Positions 10,501-18,202 of a stretch of DNA of 64,000 nt are shown one piece after another. The notes beneath the pieces are model-generated. The model saw only the letters and a list, made by a program, of their open reading frames with translations. It did not search any database and was not told where the DNA came from. Source of the stretch: CAVSWT01 sp963731745 (GTDB lineage Bacteria > Bacteroidota > Ignavibacteria > Ignavibacteriales > Ignavibacteriaceae); NCBI GenBank assembly GCA_963731745.1, contig CAVSWT010000028.1:158494-222493 (forward strand), in the 5' to 3' direction. The first letter of the stretch is position 1, and every line of letters begins with the position of its first letter. A program made the translations under genes and the position numbers.

Positions 10501-10572
10501 GACTACGTTCATCCCATTGAACGGCAGGGAAATAAATGGATTTGGGAATTTAATTTGATACAAGGGTTTTAA
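7513..10572 (+). CDS. Exported metallopeptidase-like protein with beta-propeller and outer-membrane barrel
   Basis: A 1019-residue composite protein. After a signal peptide ending near NTQAQ comes a gluzincin-like peptidase domain (peptidase MA type) with HELVH at 139-143 and a downstream E-G-M-A-E (Glu172/Glu176) as candidate third zinc ligand. Residues of about 300-610 hold at least four TolB/PD40-type propeller blades (SPDGKYIAF, SPDGNSIVF, SPDGKSIVL, SKDGNNIYF). The last 350 or so residues are beta-strand-rich with GNLEIRFP and GLFYDTG segments and end in Phe, as in Omp85/BamA-like barrels. The likely site is the outer membrane. The peptidase motif is intact, so activity is plausible, but the substrate is unknown. 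Single-gene transcription unit. Confidence 0.8.
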   Translation: MFKKISPFIIYTLLVSFIFINNTQAQYFGQNKVIYDNFNFEELHSKNFDVYFYPEEKPAIYDATQLAERWYARHYLLFRDSLKGKQPLIMYGSFAHFAENNVTQGFIGQGTGGFTEPLKRRIVLPFAGPLRESDHVIGHELVHAFQYNISKSTGPGAYTRASIENLPLWFIEGMAEYFSIGPHDSFTSMWMRDAALKELPDISDLDNIYKYFPYRYGQSLLAFIGGKWGDNKLVDLLVAGSRRGDFKKTIDSLLSVSTDSLSELWHKSIHEQADSVKKITSMSSDYGPLLIGSTEEDDNDLNISPVLSPDGKYIAFYSSRNLFSIDIFLADAKTGKVKKTILSTELDPHLQSLEFINSAGAWNPAGDKFVFSTTKEGRPTLSILDLTNDEIENEIRFDSLGQIFNASWSPDGNSIVFSALSGGFSNLFLYNLKNQKLTELTNDAYAELQPEWSPDGKSIVLVTDRFTTKLDSLDIGDYQIALFNPQTKEFSQLHNFKDAKNINPQWSKDGNNIYFLSDQNGITNIYNLNVQTGDITQLTNLYTGVSGITSLSPALSVKNNRIIYSAYEYGKYNIYAYDSTKTKASSELTELKNLYPASLPPIDRKDSMLVANLNNPSINLPPKDNFALSDYDASLSLTGVVQPSVGVGIDRYGANVGGGVGLIWSDMLGNHNLTTFLQVQSYRSFRFTDIAALVSYVNTSSRWNWGGSISQIPYIYSGYSAGYTTIKNQQAYVEQQLIYREIIRDISGSIYYPFSQVMRAEFTAGYENISFQNEAIIQAISLNTGELIQDDTQELPHADALNIGSVSTALAYDNSIFGAASPLLGQRFRIAVTPTFGSLNMINFLTDFRKYVMPIRPITIAGRVFHFGRYGTGGEDSRLYPLSIGYPGFVRGYDDNSFDANEFLNDSVNTNNLYSNLYGSKMLVGNLEIRFPFFGLLGLGSGYYGIFPIETGLFYDTGVAWSNGSKPALFGGGKKLISSYGATIRINLFGYAVGEIDYVHPIERQGNKWIWEFNLIQGF

Positions 10573-10578
10573 AAATAA

Positions 10579-10623
10579 ATGGCAGATTTATAGACATGTT
10601 TACTTCGTTTAAAAATCTGCCAT
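10579..10623. terminator. Hairpin between convergent genes, putative bidirectional terminator
   Basis: Perfect 11-bp inverted repeat ATGGCAGATTT / AAATCTGCCAT (10579-10589 and 10613-10623) with a 23-base loop. It starts seven bases after the stop of the peptidase/propeller gene and lies before the end of the convergent OsmC fragment. There is no strong T run directly after the stem, so terminator function is a reasonable guess only. Confidence 0.45.
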
Positions 10624-10668
10624 CATTTGAACTATTTTTTAATTTAGATGTTGATCCAATATTTCAAG

Positions 10669-10992
10669 TTATTCTTTCATAAGAACATTTTTAACTTTAA
10701 CCGGTTTAGTTACTGAATCATAAACCGGTGATAATGACTGTGCTGAATTAAGAATTTCTTGTAGTGTTTCTTTATCCGCGTCTGATTTAACATGAAACAG
10801 AACTTTAACATCTGAAATTCCAGGTCGAATATCCTTTAAACCGAACATACCATTTAAATCAATTACACTTTCCAAATCCACTTTCATAGAATCGATTTTC
10901 ACTCCTCCGGCAGTTGGATATGAGAATGTAGGTTTCTTTACTAGAATTTTTAAACGCACTACAAGGCTTACACCTGCAGCATATCGTCGCAA
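10669..10992 (-). pseudogene. OsmC-family protein, C-terminal fragment
   Basis: The last 75 or so residues match the C-terminal half of OsmC/Ohr-type proteins: IDSMKVDLESVIDLNGMFG, RPGISDVKVLFHVKSDA, and SPVYDSVTKPVKV. The first 30 residues do not look like the family, and the catalytic N-terminal part (about 60 residues and the first redox Cys) is missing; the position of the usual second Cys is Tyr-Asp here. No in-frame continuation that restores it was found upstream. It is therefore a truncated remnant, or a gene with an indel plus a larger change. Peroxide-reducing activity is unlikely. Confidence 0.55.
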
Positions 10993-11403
10993 GTTTCAAT
11001 GGATTAAATCTAAAATATAATTAACATATTTAGGACATTTTCGATATTATGCGATAAATAAAAGCTCAGAAGATTCTTGTTGAATATGAATGTTTAGAAA
11101 CGGCCAATGAAGAAATGAAACTGGTAAAATTTTTTAGAATGTATTTATTTAGTTCAGTTTTCAAATATTATCTAAATAGATTTTTTTTCCAGCCGAAATA
11201 ACGTTGTATTGAAATAAAACACATCATATGATAGCCTGCAAAATTGGGGGCTATATTTTGTCTTTTATATTTGAAGAAGTTTTTTGTACACTTTCAAAAT
11301 CTTATATTTAAAAATGCCTTAGGAAAGAGACTGAATTTTTACCGTAAAATGTTCTTAATAAAATTTTATTTTAAGTTAATCCTAATACAAAAACAAAATT
11401 TAA
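10993..11403. other. Intergenic region, no gene recognised
   Basis: AT-rich stretch of about 410 bases between the OsmC fragment and the divergent M23 peptidase gene. I see no conserved reading frame and no tRNA-like or repeat structure. It must hold the promoter of the peptidase gene, but no confident -35/-10 pair stands out. Confidence 0.5.
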
Positions 11404-12126
11404 ATGAGAAAACGTATATCCATTTTGCTCAATGTTTCTTTAACGGTATTATTTTTATATTCATCATACAGATGCAATTTTGACTCAAATAATTTCACCG
11501 GCCTAGTTAACTCTTCTGAGAATGATATTTTAAAAGACAGTGATCCAATTTTGGGTTGTGATGGACAAGAATATGTTCTTCCTAAACATTCTCCATATGT
11601 GTTGCCATATAGGGCTGGGTCTACTTATGAGACCGGATTAACAAATTGCTCAAGTTCATATCATGCATCCGGGAATCCGGATGAATATGCTTTTGACTTT
11701 AATATGCCATTGAGAACAGAATTTATTGCTTCAAGAGGTGGAACCGTTTATAGTGTTGAAGAGAACTCAGAAAGCAAAGGAAGCACTTCGCGTTCTAGTT
11801 TAAATATAGTTGGCAATTATGTAATTATAGATCATGGTGATGAAACATTTGGAATTTATTTACATTCTCCGGATAATGGAATATTTGTAAAAAAAGGTGA
11901 TGTTGTAAAACAAGGTAAGAGACTTGGTGTAACTGGTCAATCTGGGTTGGCAGGTTATCCTCACTTGCATTTTATTGTAGTTAAAGGTTCACCAATTTAT
12001 CCGTATAAGGGAAAACCCATCTCATTCAAAAATGCTATACCATATGATGTAATATTAAAAAGCCATAATAAATATAAAGCCATAGAATACAGTTACCCAA
12101 AAAAAACTATTAATAGAGTTGAATAA
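11404..12126 (+). CDS. M23-family (LytM-type) peptidase, exported
   Basis: Zinc endopeptidase fold of the M23 family, normally cutting peptidoglycan cross-links or acting as a division/envelope factor. A hydrophobic N-terminal segment (about residues 6-20) precedes Cys24, but the sequence before it (SSYRC) is not a canonical lipobox. Metal-site residues are present: His87 in SYHASG and Asp98 in YAFDF, then His187 and His189 in PHLHF. The intervening NYVIIDHGD, FGIYLHS and GKRLGVTGQSG segments are classical M23. All ligands are retained, so it may be active. It precedes the glycan operon by 630 bases and is probably separate from it. Confidence 0.85.
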   Translation: MRKRISILLNVSLTVLFLYSSYRCNFDSNNFTGLVNSSENDILKDSDPILGCDGQEYVLPKHSPYVLPYRAGSTYETGLTNCSSSYHASGNPDEYAFDFNMPLRTEFIASRGGTVYSVEENSESKGSTSRSSLNIVGNYVIIDHGDETFGIYLHSPDNGIFVKKGDVVKQGKRLGVTGQSGLAGYPHLHFIVVKGSPIYPYKGKPISFKNAIPYDVILKSHNKYKAIEYSYPKKTINRVE

Positions 12127-12756
12127 CTGGATGGTGTTTCATAGTCGAATTGTAATGATAATTTTGGAATGTTCATCCTGGTTTTAAAAACTGGTTTGTT
12201 CAAAAGAAGGTTATACTCCTCAAGCATATTTTAATTTTCAGTTTGTCGGAAGCGGCATATATTATCTTAAATCTCTATCAATCGCAAGATCCCCAACAAT
12301 AGCTATTATACAATTCATCGTCTATTAAGGCTTTTCAAATTGTAGATTATCCCAAGTAGATTTTCCACTGATTATAAATTGCAATATCAATTTTATATCG
12401 ATTATATTTCTTCATATACTCAAAGTGCATATTTTATATGCGATTGCTGTTTCACCAGACAACCAAGCCTCAGGAATGAATCCTATGAATTGGATATAAC
12501 GAGCGTAAAGTTCTCAAACATATTTAGGTTAGATCAACAATCTACCTTCTGCGGCCTTTTTGTGATTGATAAAAACTTTCTAAAAAAATAAACAGCAATT
12601 TCCTAAATAGAATATTTTTGAAACAATTTTTACTCTCCCTCTTAATAACTGCAGTAATTTCTAAAAATAAATTTTACACAAATCCTCAGTTATGGCTTTA
12701 ATAAAACTTCACCAAAACTTATTTATATTTAAATGACTTCCGAGGAGAATTTTAAA
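12127..12756 (+). other. Intergenic region before the glycan operon, possible gene remnants
   Basis: About 630 bases with no convincing gene. A 70-codon frame at 12379-12591 has no recognisable family, no good ribosome binding site and Cys/Phe-rich random-looking composition, so it is not annotated. Short stretches in other frames look vaguely coding (for example an A-I-A-V-S-P-D-N-Q segment near 12440) but are interrupted by stops; they could be a decayed gene. The final 20 bases hold AGGAG (12743-12747), nine bases before the PNGase gene ATG. The operon promoter should be here but was not located. Confidence 0.4.
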
Positions 12757-14473
12757 ATGGAGAACAAGATGAAATTAATTTCTACTTTTGCATCAATGAG
12801 TTTAATAATAATCTGCATTTTAACTTCGACGCTAATTGCACAAAATAAAATATGACCAGGGAGTAGTTGAATACGGTTTCAGAAATAATGGTAAAGTTGA
12901 AGAGAATGTTTCACTCTTAATGTTTTACAATGAAGGTTTAGTCAGCTACAAGATGGTTGGCAGAGTATCAGAAGAAAAAGAGAAACAGTTTTTAGATCTA
13001 AAGAAAAGAGTATCAATTCAATTATTGAAAGTTAACGAAGACGAAAAATACATATATAAAAAACCTTTTTCTGATTATGAGCAAGGAACAATTACCGATG
13101 AAACTGAAACCATACTTGGGTACAAATGTACAAAAGCAATTTTTCACATAAAATCTAATACAGTTGATGTGTGGTTTACAAATGAATTGAATATTAAAGG
13201 AACACCAAGTATTTCGGTTGCGCCTGGTTTAGGTTTAGTTTTAAAAACCGTAAGGAATAACGATTACGAAATCTTCGCAAAAAATATCGATATAAGAAAA
13301 TTAACTGATGATGAAAAAAAATATAACTTTGAAGATGCTAATGAAGTCGATGATAAAACTTATTTAAGAAAATTAATTGACAGCCGCTATCAAATCATAA
13401 AAGTATTTGAGCATCAAAAAATAAATTTTGGAGATACCATTTCCAACCCGGATAAAGAGATTCCAAATGTTACTTATCGATATTCAAAAGGCACCGTCCT
13501 GCTAAAAAAAATTCGACTCCCTCAAATTCAAAATGGTTCAATTGTTTTTGCTGAAGTTTCACAGTGGTCAAATGGAGATGCTTATGACAGGGTTGGAAGT
13601 TTATTTTTAATCCCAACTGATAAAGAGATTTCTTTTTTGGATGCATTCAAAAATGGTCTTGAAAAAATTCCGGAATATGTTGATAGAAATGGTGAAAAAT
13701 TTCAAGGTGTTGTTGCTACAGAAAATTATGAACCGCCTCTTGAACTAATGCGATTTTTTACTCCGTTCGGAGTTAGAAAATTCAATGATTACACAAAAAT
13801 TGAAGGTTACAATTGGGCAGATTCTGTTATCTACAGAAGAGAAATTACAGACTTATTGCCTAAAGATGGCAAGGAAGTCTGGATTGGAATTTTTATAGGT
13901 AATTATGATAAAGGCGGACACATGGTAAATGTAAATTTAAAAATTTATCCATCTTTTGAAAAAAATGATACACAAGAAAAGTATTGGATAAAATCAATTT
14001 TTAATACAGTTAATATTATGGAAATGTCCGGGCAAAATTATGGTACAATGTTTCACAAAGATTCCTTAAAAGTTACAATAAACATTCCTGAAGGATTGAA
14101 GAATATTAAATTAATATTTACAAGCACCGGGCATGGAGGCTGGGGAAATGGTGATGAATTTAATCCGAAGCTTAACAAAATATTTATTGATAATAAATTG
14201 GCATATAGTTTCATCCCCTGGAGAGATGATTGCGGAACCTATAGATTGTCAAATCCGGCATCAGGAAATTTTAGAAACGGATTGTCGTCTTCTGATTTAA
14301 GCCGATCAAATTGGTGCCCGGGAACTGTTACCGTGCCGGAAGATATAATACTTGATAATCTTACTCCTGGTGAGCATACTTTTAAAGTTGCAATTCCAAT
14401 TGGAGAAAAAGAAGGTGGAAGTTTCAGTGCCTGGAATGTTTCGGGCGTTTTAATTGGGCAATTTTCAGATTAG
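12757..14473 (+). CDS. PNGase F-like peptide:N-glycosidase with N-terminal GLPGLI-like domain (one-base frame break)
   Basis: Exported protein of about 570 residues. PNGase F enzymes hydrolyse the bond between asparagine and the first GlcNAc, releasing whole N-glycans. The C-terminal half shows the family's second domain: GHGGWGNGDEF, WRDDCGTYR, SRSNWCPGTV, LTPGEHTF and FSAWNVSG. The first eight-stranded domain precedes it (KEVWIGIFIGNYDKGGHMVN). Residues of about 30-190 look like a GLPGLI/DUF4412-type exported domain (ILGYKCTKA, WFTNELNI, APGLGLVL). The ATG at 12757 gives a signal peptide ending LIAQ. The frame then stops at 12853 and continues one frame over; removing one A from the AAAA at 12842-12845 joins both as LIAQ-IKYDQG. 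I read this as a consensus error. First gene of a five-gene operon; GH38 follows after 48 bases. Confidence 0.8.
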
Positions 14474-14521
14474 AAAAAATTACGCTTTATAATTATATAA
14501 TTTAGTTAATAATATAAGAGT

Positions 14522-17500
14522 ATGCAGATGAGAATTCTTTTATACATGTTGTTATTTATTGTCGGTTTTAATTCCATACACGCTGAAGGAAATGAAACTT
14601 TAATGAAGCAGTATAATTTTGCATTAAAATCAAAAAATCATTTTGAAGGATTTTCAAAAAACATTGGCAAAAATGAATTCACATATCACAGCTTAAGAAT
14701 TGATGTAACTGACGGTTTGTTAACCAGGTGTAAAAATGGCGATATGCCTATTGAATGGTTGACACAAAAAATTCCAGTTGATATAGATGGAAACGGCTTT
14801 TGGTTTACCTGGCTTGCTGCTGTTCAAAAAACAAATGAACATTATAATTTTGATGTATTTGTAAATGATGTTAAAAGATTTCAATTCATAAGCGGTAAAG
14901 AAGATGACAGAAAATTTGAAAATCCAGATGGTGGAATCCTGGAATTTACTACAATCGATTTGGATCAATTCGGGGATGCTCATGGTTACATGTCACTATT
15001 CACTCCATTAAGCTGGATAAAAAAGGGCGAGCCGGTTAAAATTAAAATTGTGGGTGAAGCTGCTGGAAGTAATACATGGATAATAGTTTTTAAAGCTAAT
15101 GATGCAGTTTCATATCTTCAGGAATTGGTGAAATATGAAACCTGGCTAAATGTTGATCTAAAGTACGACAACGATAATTCTTATCTTAATTTTAAAGCTC
15201 CAATAGTTAATGACGGCAAAACACTTACTGCTAAAATTGGTACTGATGAATTCAGTGTTCAATTAAAATCGGATAATGAAAATACCGTTGGACAATTAAA
15301 AATATCTAATAAAGATATACGCAATTTATCTTTGATTGTTAGAGATGATAACTCAGAATTAATTTCTCTATCAAGTTTAAATCAAGAAATAAAAAAACAA
15401 AAACTTCTGAAAAAATCTTTAATGATTAACGAAGTAAAGATTGCAAAAGATGTAACCAATATTTTTTGCAAAAGAATATATAAGCCTCATACAGTTGATA
15501 ATATTTTAAAATTATCTCAGTCAAATCTCAGCAAAGGCAATTTATATTTAATGAATTCAAGCCATCAAGATATTGCCTGGATGGACAGTCCCGAAAAATG
15601 TGTTATTGAAAGAGATACGATGCTGCTTACTCCCCTTTTCGAAAAGGCCTCTAATTCCGATCCGACTTACCGCTTTGATGTTGAAGACGCACTAATGTTA
15701 AAAGAATTTATTAGTAGGCATCCTGATAAGCAAGCTGAAGTTGCAAAGCTTTTACAAGAAGGTAAAATTTCTTGCGGTGCCGGTTTTATTCAGCCATACG
15801 AGGAAATGTATTCCGGTGAAGCACTCGTAAGACAATTTTATTTTGGCAAAAGATGGCTGAAGAAAGAATTCAATTATGATGCAAGAGTTTACTGGAATGT
15901 TGATGTGCCGGGCAAGTTACTGCAGATGCCTCAGATTCTGAAAAAATCCGGCGTGGATTATATGGTAATCAGCAGATTTCAAAAAGGCATTTATAATTGG
16001 TACAGCCCTGATGGATCTTATGTCACTACTTTTTCACCAGGCCATTATTCAGAAGCATTCACACCGCTTCACAAAAATGTTTATGATGCTGCAAGCTATT
16101 TAGCCGAATCGTCACTTGATTATAAAAAATATTTTTCTGACAACTCAGATAAAAATGTAATTCCTGTTCTATCCGATTGGGATATGAGCCCGGCTGTAGA
16201 TTATAGTAATGTTATAAAAAATTGGGAGAGTATTGATGAGCTTGAAGTTAAAGACGGCAATAAAATACCAATTCAATTGCCGAAATTTAAAATTCAAACT
16301 GCATCAGAATTTTTAGATAAATTTATAATTGCTGCTTCTAACATTCCCAAAATTAAAGGTGAACGGCCTGATGTTTGGCTGTATATTCATGGGCCTTCAC
16401 ATTACGAAGCTTTGAAAGCAAGCAGGAAGGCAGATATTTTACTTACCATGGCTGAAAAGTTTTCAACCATAAATGCAATGACAGAAAATAGTTTTGCTAA
16501 TTATCCCTCAAAAAGATTCGCTGAAGCATGGGAATCAAAAATTTATCCCGATCACGGATGGGGAGGAAAAGAAGGACAAACTACCGACGACTTATTTTTA
16601 AGCAAATTTACTTTTGCAAAAACTGAAGCAGCTCAATTAACAGAAAATGCTGTCAAATCCCTGGCTTCCAAAATTAAAACTGATGATAAAAAAGGTATTC
16701 CAATTGTAGTCTTTAATAGCTTGAATTGGTTACGCTCCGACCCCGCAAAATTTGATATTAATTTTGAAGAAGGTAAAGTAAAATCTCTCAGCCTCATTGA
16801 CGCCAATGGAAACAATATCGAAATTCAACTATCCGATTTATTAAAGTACGATGATGGAAGCATTAAATCAGCAGCTGTAAATTTTATTGCAGAAGATATT
16901 CCTTCAATTGGATATAAAACTTTTTATTTAGTGTCGAAAGGGGAAACAAAGGTAAAGCAAAATTTATCACCTTATGAGAGTCAATTCTACAAAGTAGAAT
17001 TAACTGATGGAGGAATTAAAAGCATTTATGACAAGGAACTTAAAACCGAATTGCTCGATGTAACAAAATTTTTAGGCGGCGAAGTTTTTACAATGAAATC
17101 CGAAGGAAATGGTGCAGGAGAATTTGCCGATGTACAGCAGGCGACTATGGAAGGTTTTGATAAAACAAGTAATTATAAAACTCATTGGGAATTATTAGAA
17201 AATGGTCCTGTATATAGTTCATTTAAATTCAGGCAGAAAATAAGAAATGCAGTTGTTGAACAAAAAGTAATTCTTTATAAAAAAGTAAAGCGAATTGATT
17301 TTAAAACTTCACTCTTGAATTGGGAAGGTGTTCTTTATCGCGAATATCGATTGGCAATGCCCGTTAATATGAAAGAAGGAAAAATTACTTATGAAACTGC
17401 ATTTGGTGTCTCCGAAGTTGGAAAAGATGAAATTCAAGGAGCCGCCGGTGAAAGATATACTACGGTCTGCAAAGATATTCATCCTCGAGGAATAGAAAAT

Positions 17501-18076
17501 TGGATAGGGGCAAATAATGATAAATTCGGTGTAACACTTAGTTCTTGTGTAGCGGTCGCTGATTTTGTTGATCCTACTGATTCGAATTCTCATCAAACAA
17601 TATTGCAGCCGATTCTTTTAGCATCAAGAAAAAGTTGTCATGAGTTGGGAAATGAATATTTACAAACTGGCAATCACGATTACAGCTTTTCATTCACTTC
17701 ACATAAACCGGGCTGGCAATATGGTTTTGAATTTGGTAAACAAGCAAACGAAGATTTGCAGGTAGTCGTAAATCCAATTCAATATAAAAATGCTGAATTG
17801 CCTGAAGAGAAAAGTTTCTTTTCGGTAAATAAAAATAACACAATTATATCAGCCATTAAAAAGGGAGAAGATGATAATTCGGTTGTTATTCGTTTATATG
17901 ATATTTCAGGTGAGGACTCTAATGTTGAACTTAGTAGTTTTAAAAATATTAGTGAAGCTCTAAGAACAAATTTAATTGAAGATGGAAATGAAAATTTAGA
18001 ATCGTCCAACAATAAAATTAAAATTGGTTTAGGCCATAATTCAATTGAAACATTAAAATTAATTCTAAAGAATTAA
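14522..18076 (+). CDS. GH38 alpha-mannosidase, exported
   Basis: Large retaining alpha-mannosidase of glycoside hydrolase family 38, a zinc enzyme that removes alpha-linked mannose from N-glycans. Signal peptide: Met-rich hydrophobic start ending IHAEG. Residues of about 25-330 form a beta-rich N-terminal region. The catalytic domain begins with NSSHQDIAWMD, giving His348 and Asp350 as zinc ligands, and YWNVDVPG carries the expected nucleophile Asp461; the later IHGPSHYEALKASRKAD segment should provide the last zinc ligand. The C-terminal half has the beta-sandwich domains, including GIPIVVFNSLNW and YKVELTDGGIKSIYD. At 1184 residues it is on the long side, as in other exported homologues. 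Sits between the PNGase and GH3 genes; the linkage cut (1,2/1,3/1,6) is not predictable. Confidence 0.93.
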   Translation: MQMRILLYMLLFIVGFNSIHAEGNETLMKQYNFALKSKNHFEGFSKNIGKNEFTYHSLRIDVTDGLLTRCKNGDMPIEWLTQKIPVDIDGNGFWFTWLAAVQKTNEHYNFDVFVNDVKRFQFISGKEDDRKFENPDGGILEFTTIDLDQFGDAHGYMSLFTPLSWIKKGEPVKIKIVGEAAGSNTWIIVFKANDAVSYLQELVKYETWLNVDLKYDNDNSYLNFKAPIVNDGKTLTAKIGTDEFSVQLKSDNENTVGQLKISNKDIRNLSLIVRDDNSELISLSSLNQEIKKQKLLKKSLMINEVKIAKDVTNIFCKRIYKPHTVDNILKLSQSNLSKGNLYLMNSSHQDIAWMDSPEKCVIERDTMLLTPLFEKASNSDPTYRFDVEDALMLKEFISRHPDKQAEVAKLLQEGKISCGAGFIQPYEEMYSGEALVRQFYFGKRWLKKEFNYDARVYWNVDVPGKLLQMPQILKKSGVDYMVISRFQKGIYNWYSPDGSYVTTFSPGHYSEAFTPLHKNVYDAASYLAESSLDYKKYFSDNSDKNVIPVLSDWDMSPAVDYSNVIKNWESIDELEVKDGNKIPIQLPKFKIQTASEFLDKFIIAASNIPKIKGERPDVWLYIHGPSHYEALKASRKADILLTMAEKFSTINAMTENSFANYPSKRFAEAWESKIYPDHGWGGKEGQTTDDLFLSKFTFAKTEAAQLTENAVKSLASKIKTDDKKGIPIVVFNSLNWLRSDPAKFDINFEEGKVKSLSLIDANGNNIEIQLSDLLKYDDGSIKSAAVNFIAEDIPSIGYKTFYLVSKGETKVKQNLSPYESQFYKVELTDGGIKSIYDKELKTELLDVTKFLGGEVFTMKSEGNGAGEFADVQQATMEGFDKTSNYKTHWELLENGPVYSSFKFRQKIRNAVVEQKVILYKKVKRIDFKTSLLNWEGVLYREYRLAMPVNMKEGKITYETAFGVSEVGKDEIQGAAGERYTTVCKDIHPRGIENWIGANNDKFGVTLSSCVAVADFVDPTDSNSHQTILQPILLASRKSCHELGNEYLQTGNHDYSFSFTSHKPGWQYGFEFGKQANEDLQVVVNPIQYKNAELPEEKSFFSVNKNNTIISAIKKGEDDNSVVIRLYDISGEDSNVELSSFKNISEALRTNLIEDGNENLESSNNKIKIGLGHNSIETLKLILKN

Positions 18077-18202
18077 TTATTATTTCCAAGATATATTTTT
18101 ATTTTCGATTTAAAATATTCCTAACTAAACACAAAGAATTATTATTTTGTTTGGCCGAGAAATAATATCTTAAAATTTATTACACCAAAATTAGTCAACA
18201 TT

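Noticed and set aside
12379..12591. 70-codon open frame before the glycan operon
   Set aside because: No recognisable motif, no ribosome binding site, odd composition; the surrounding 600 bases have no stable frame.
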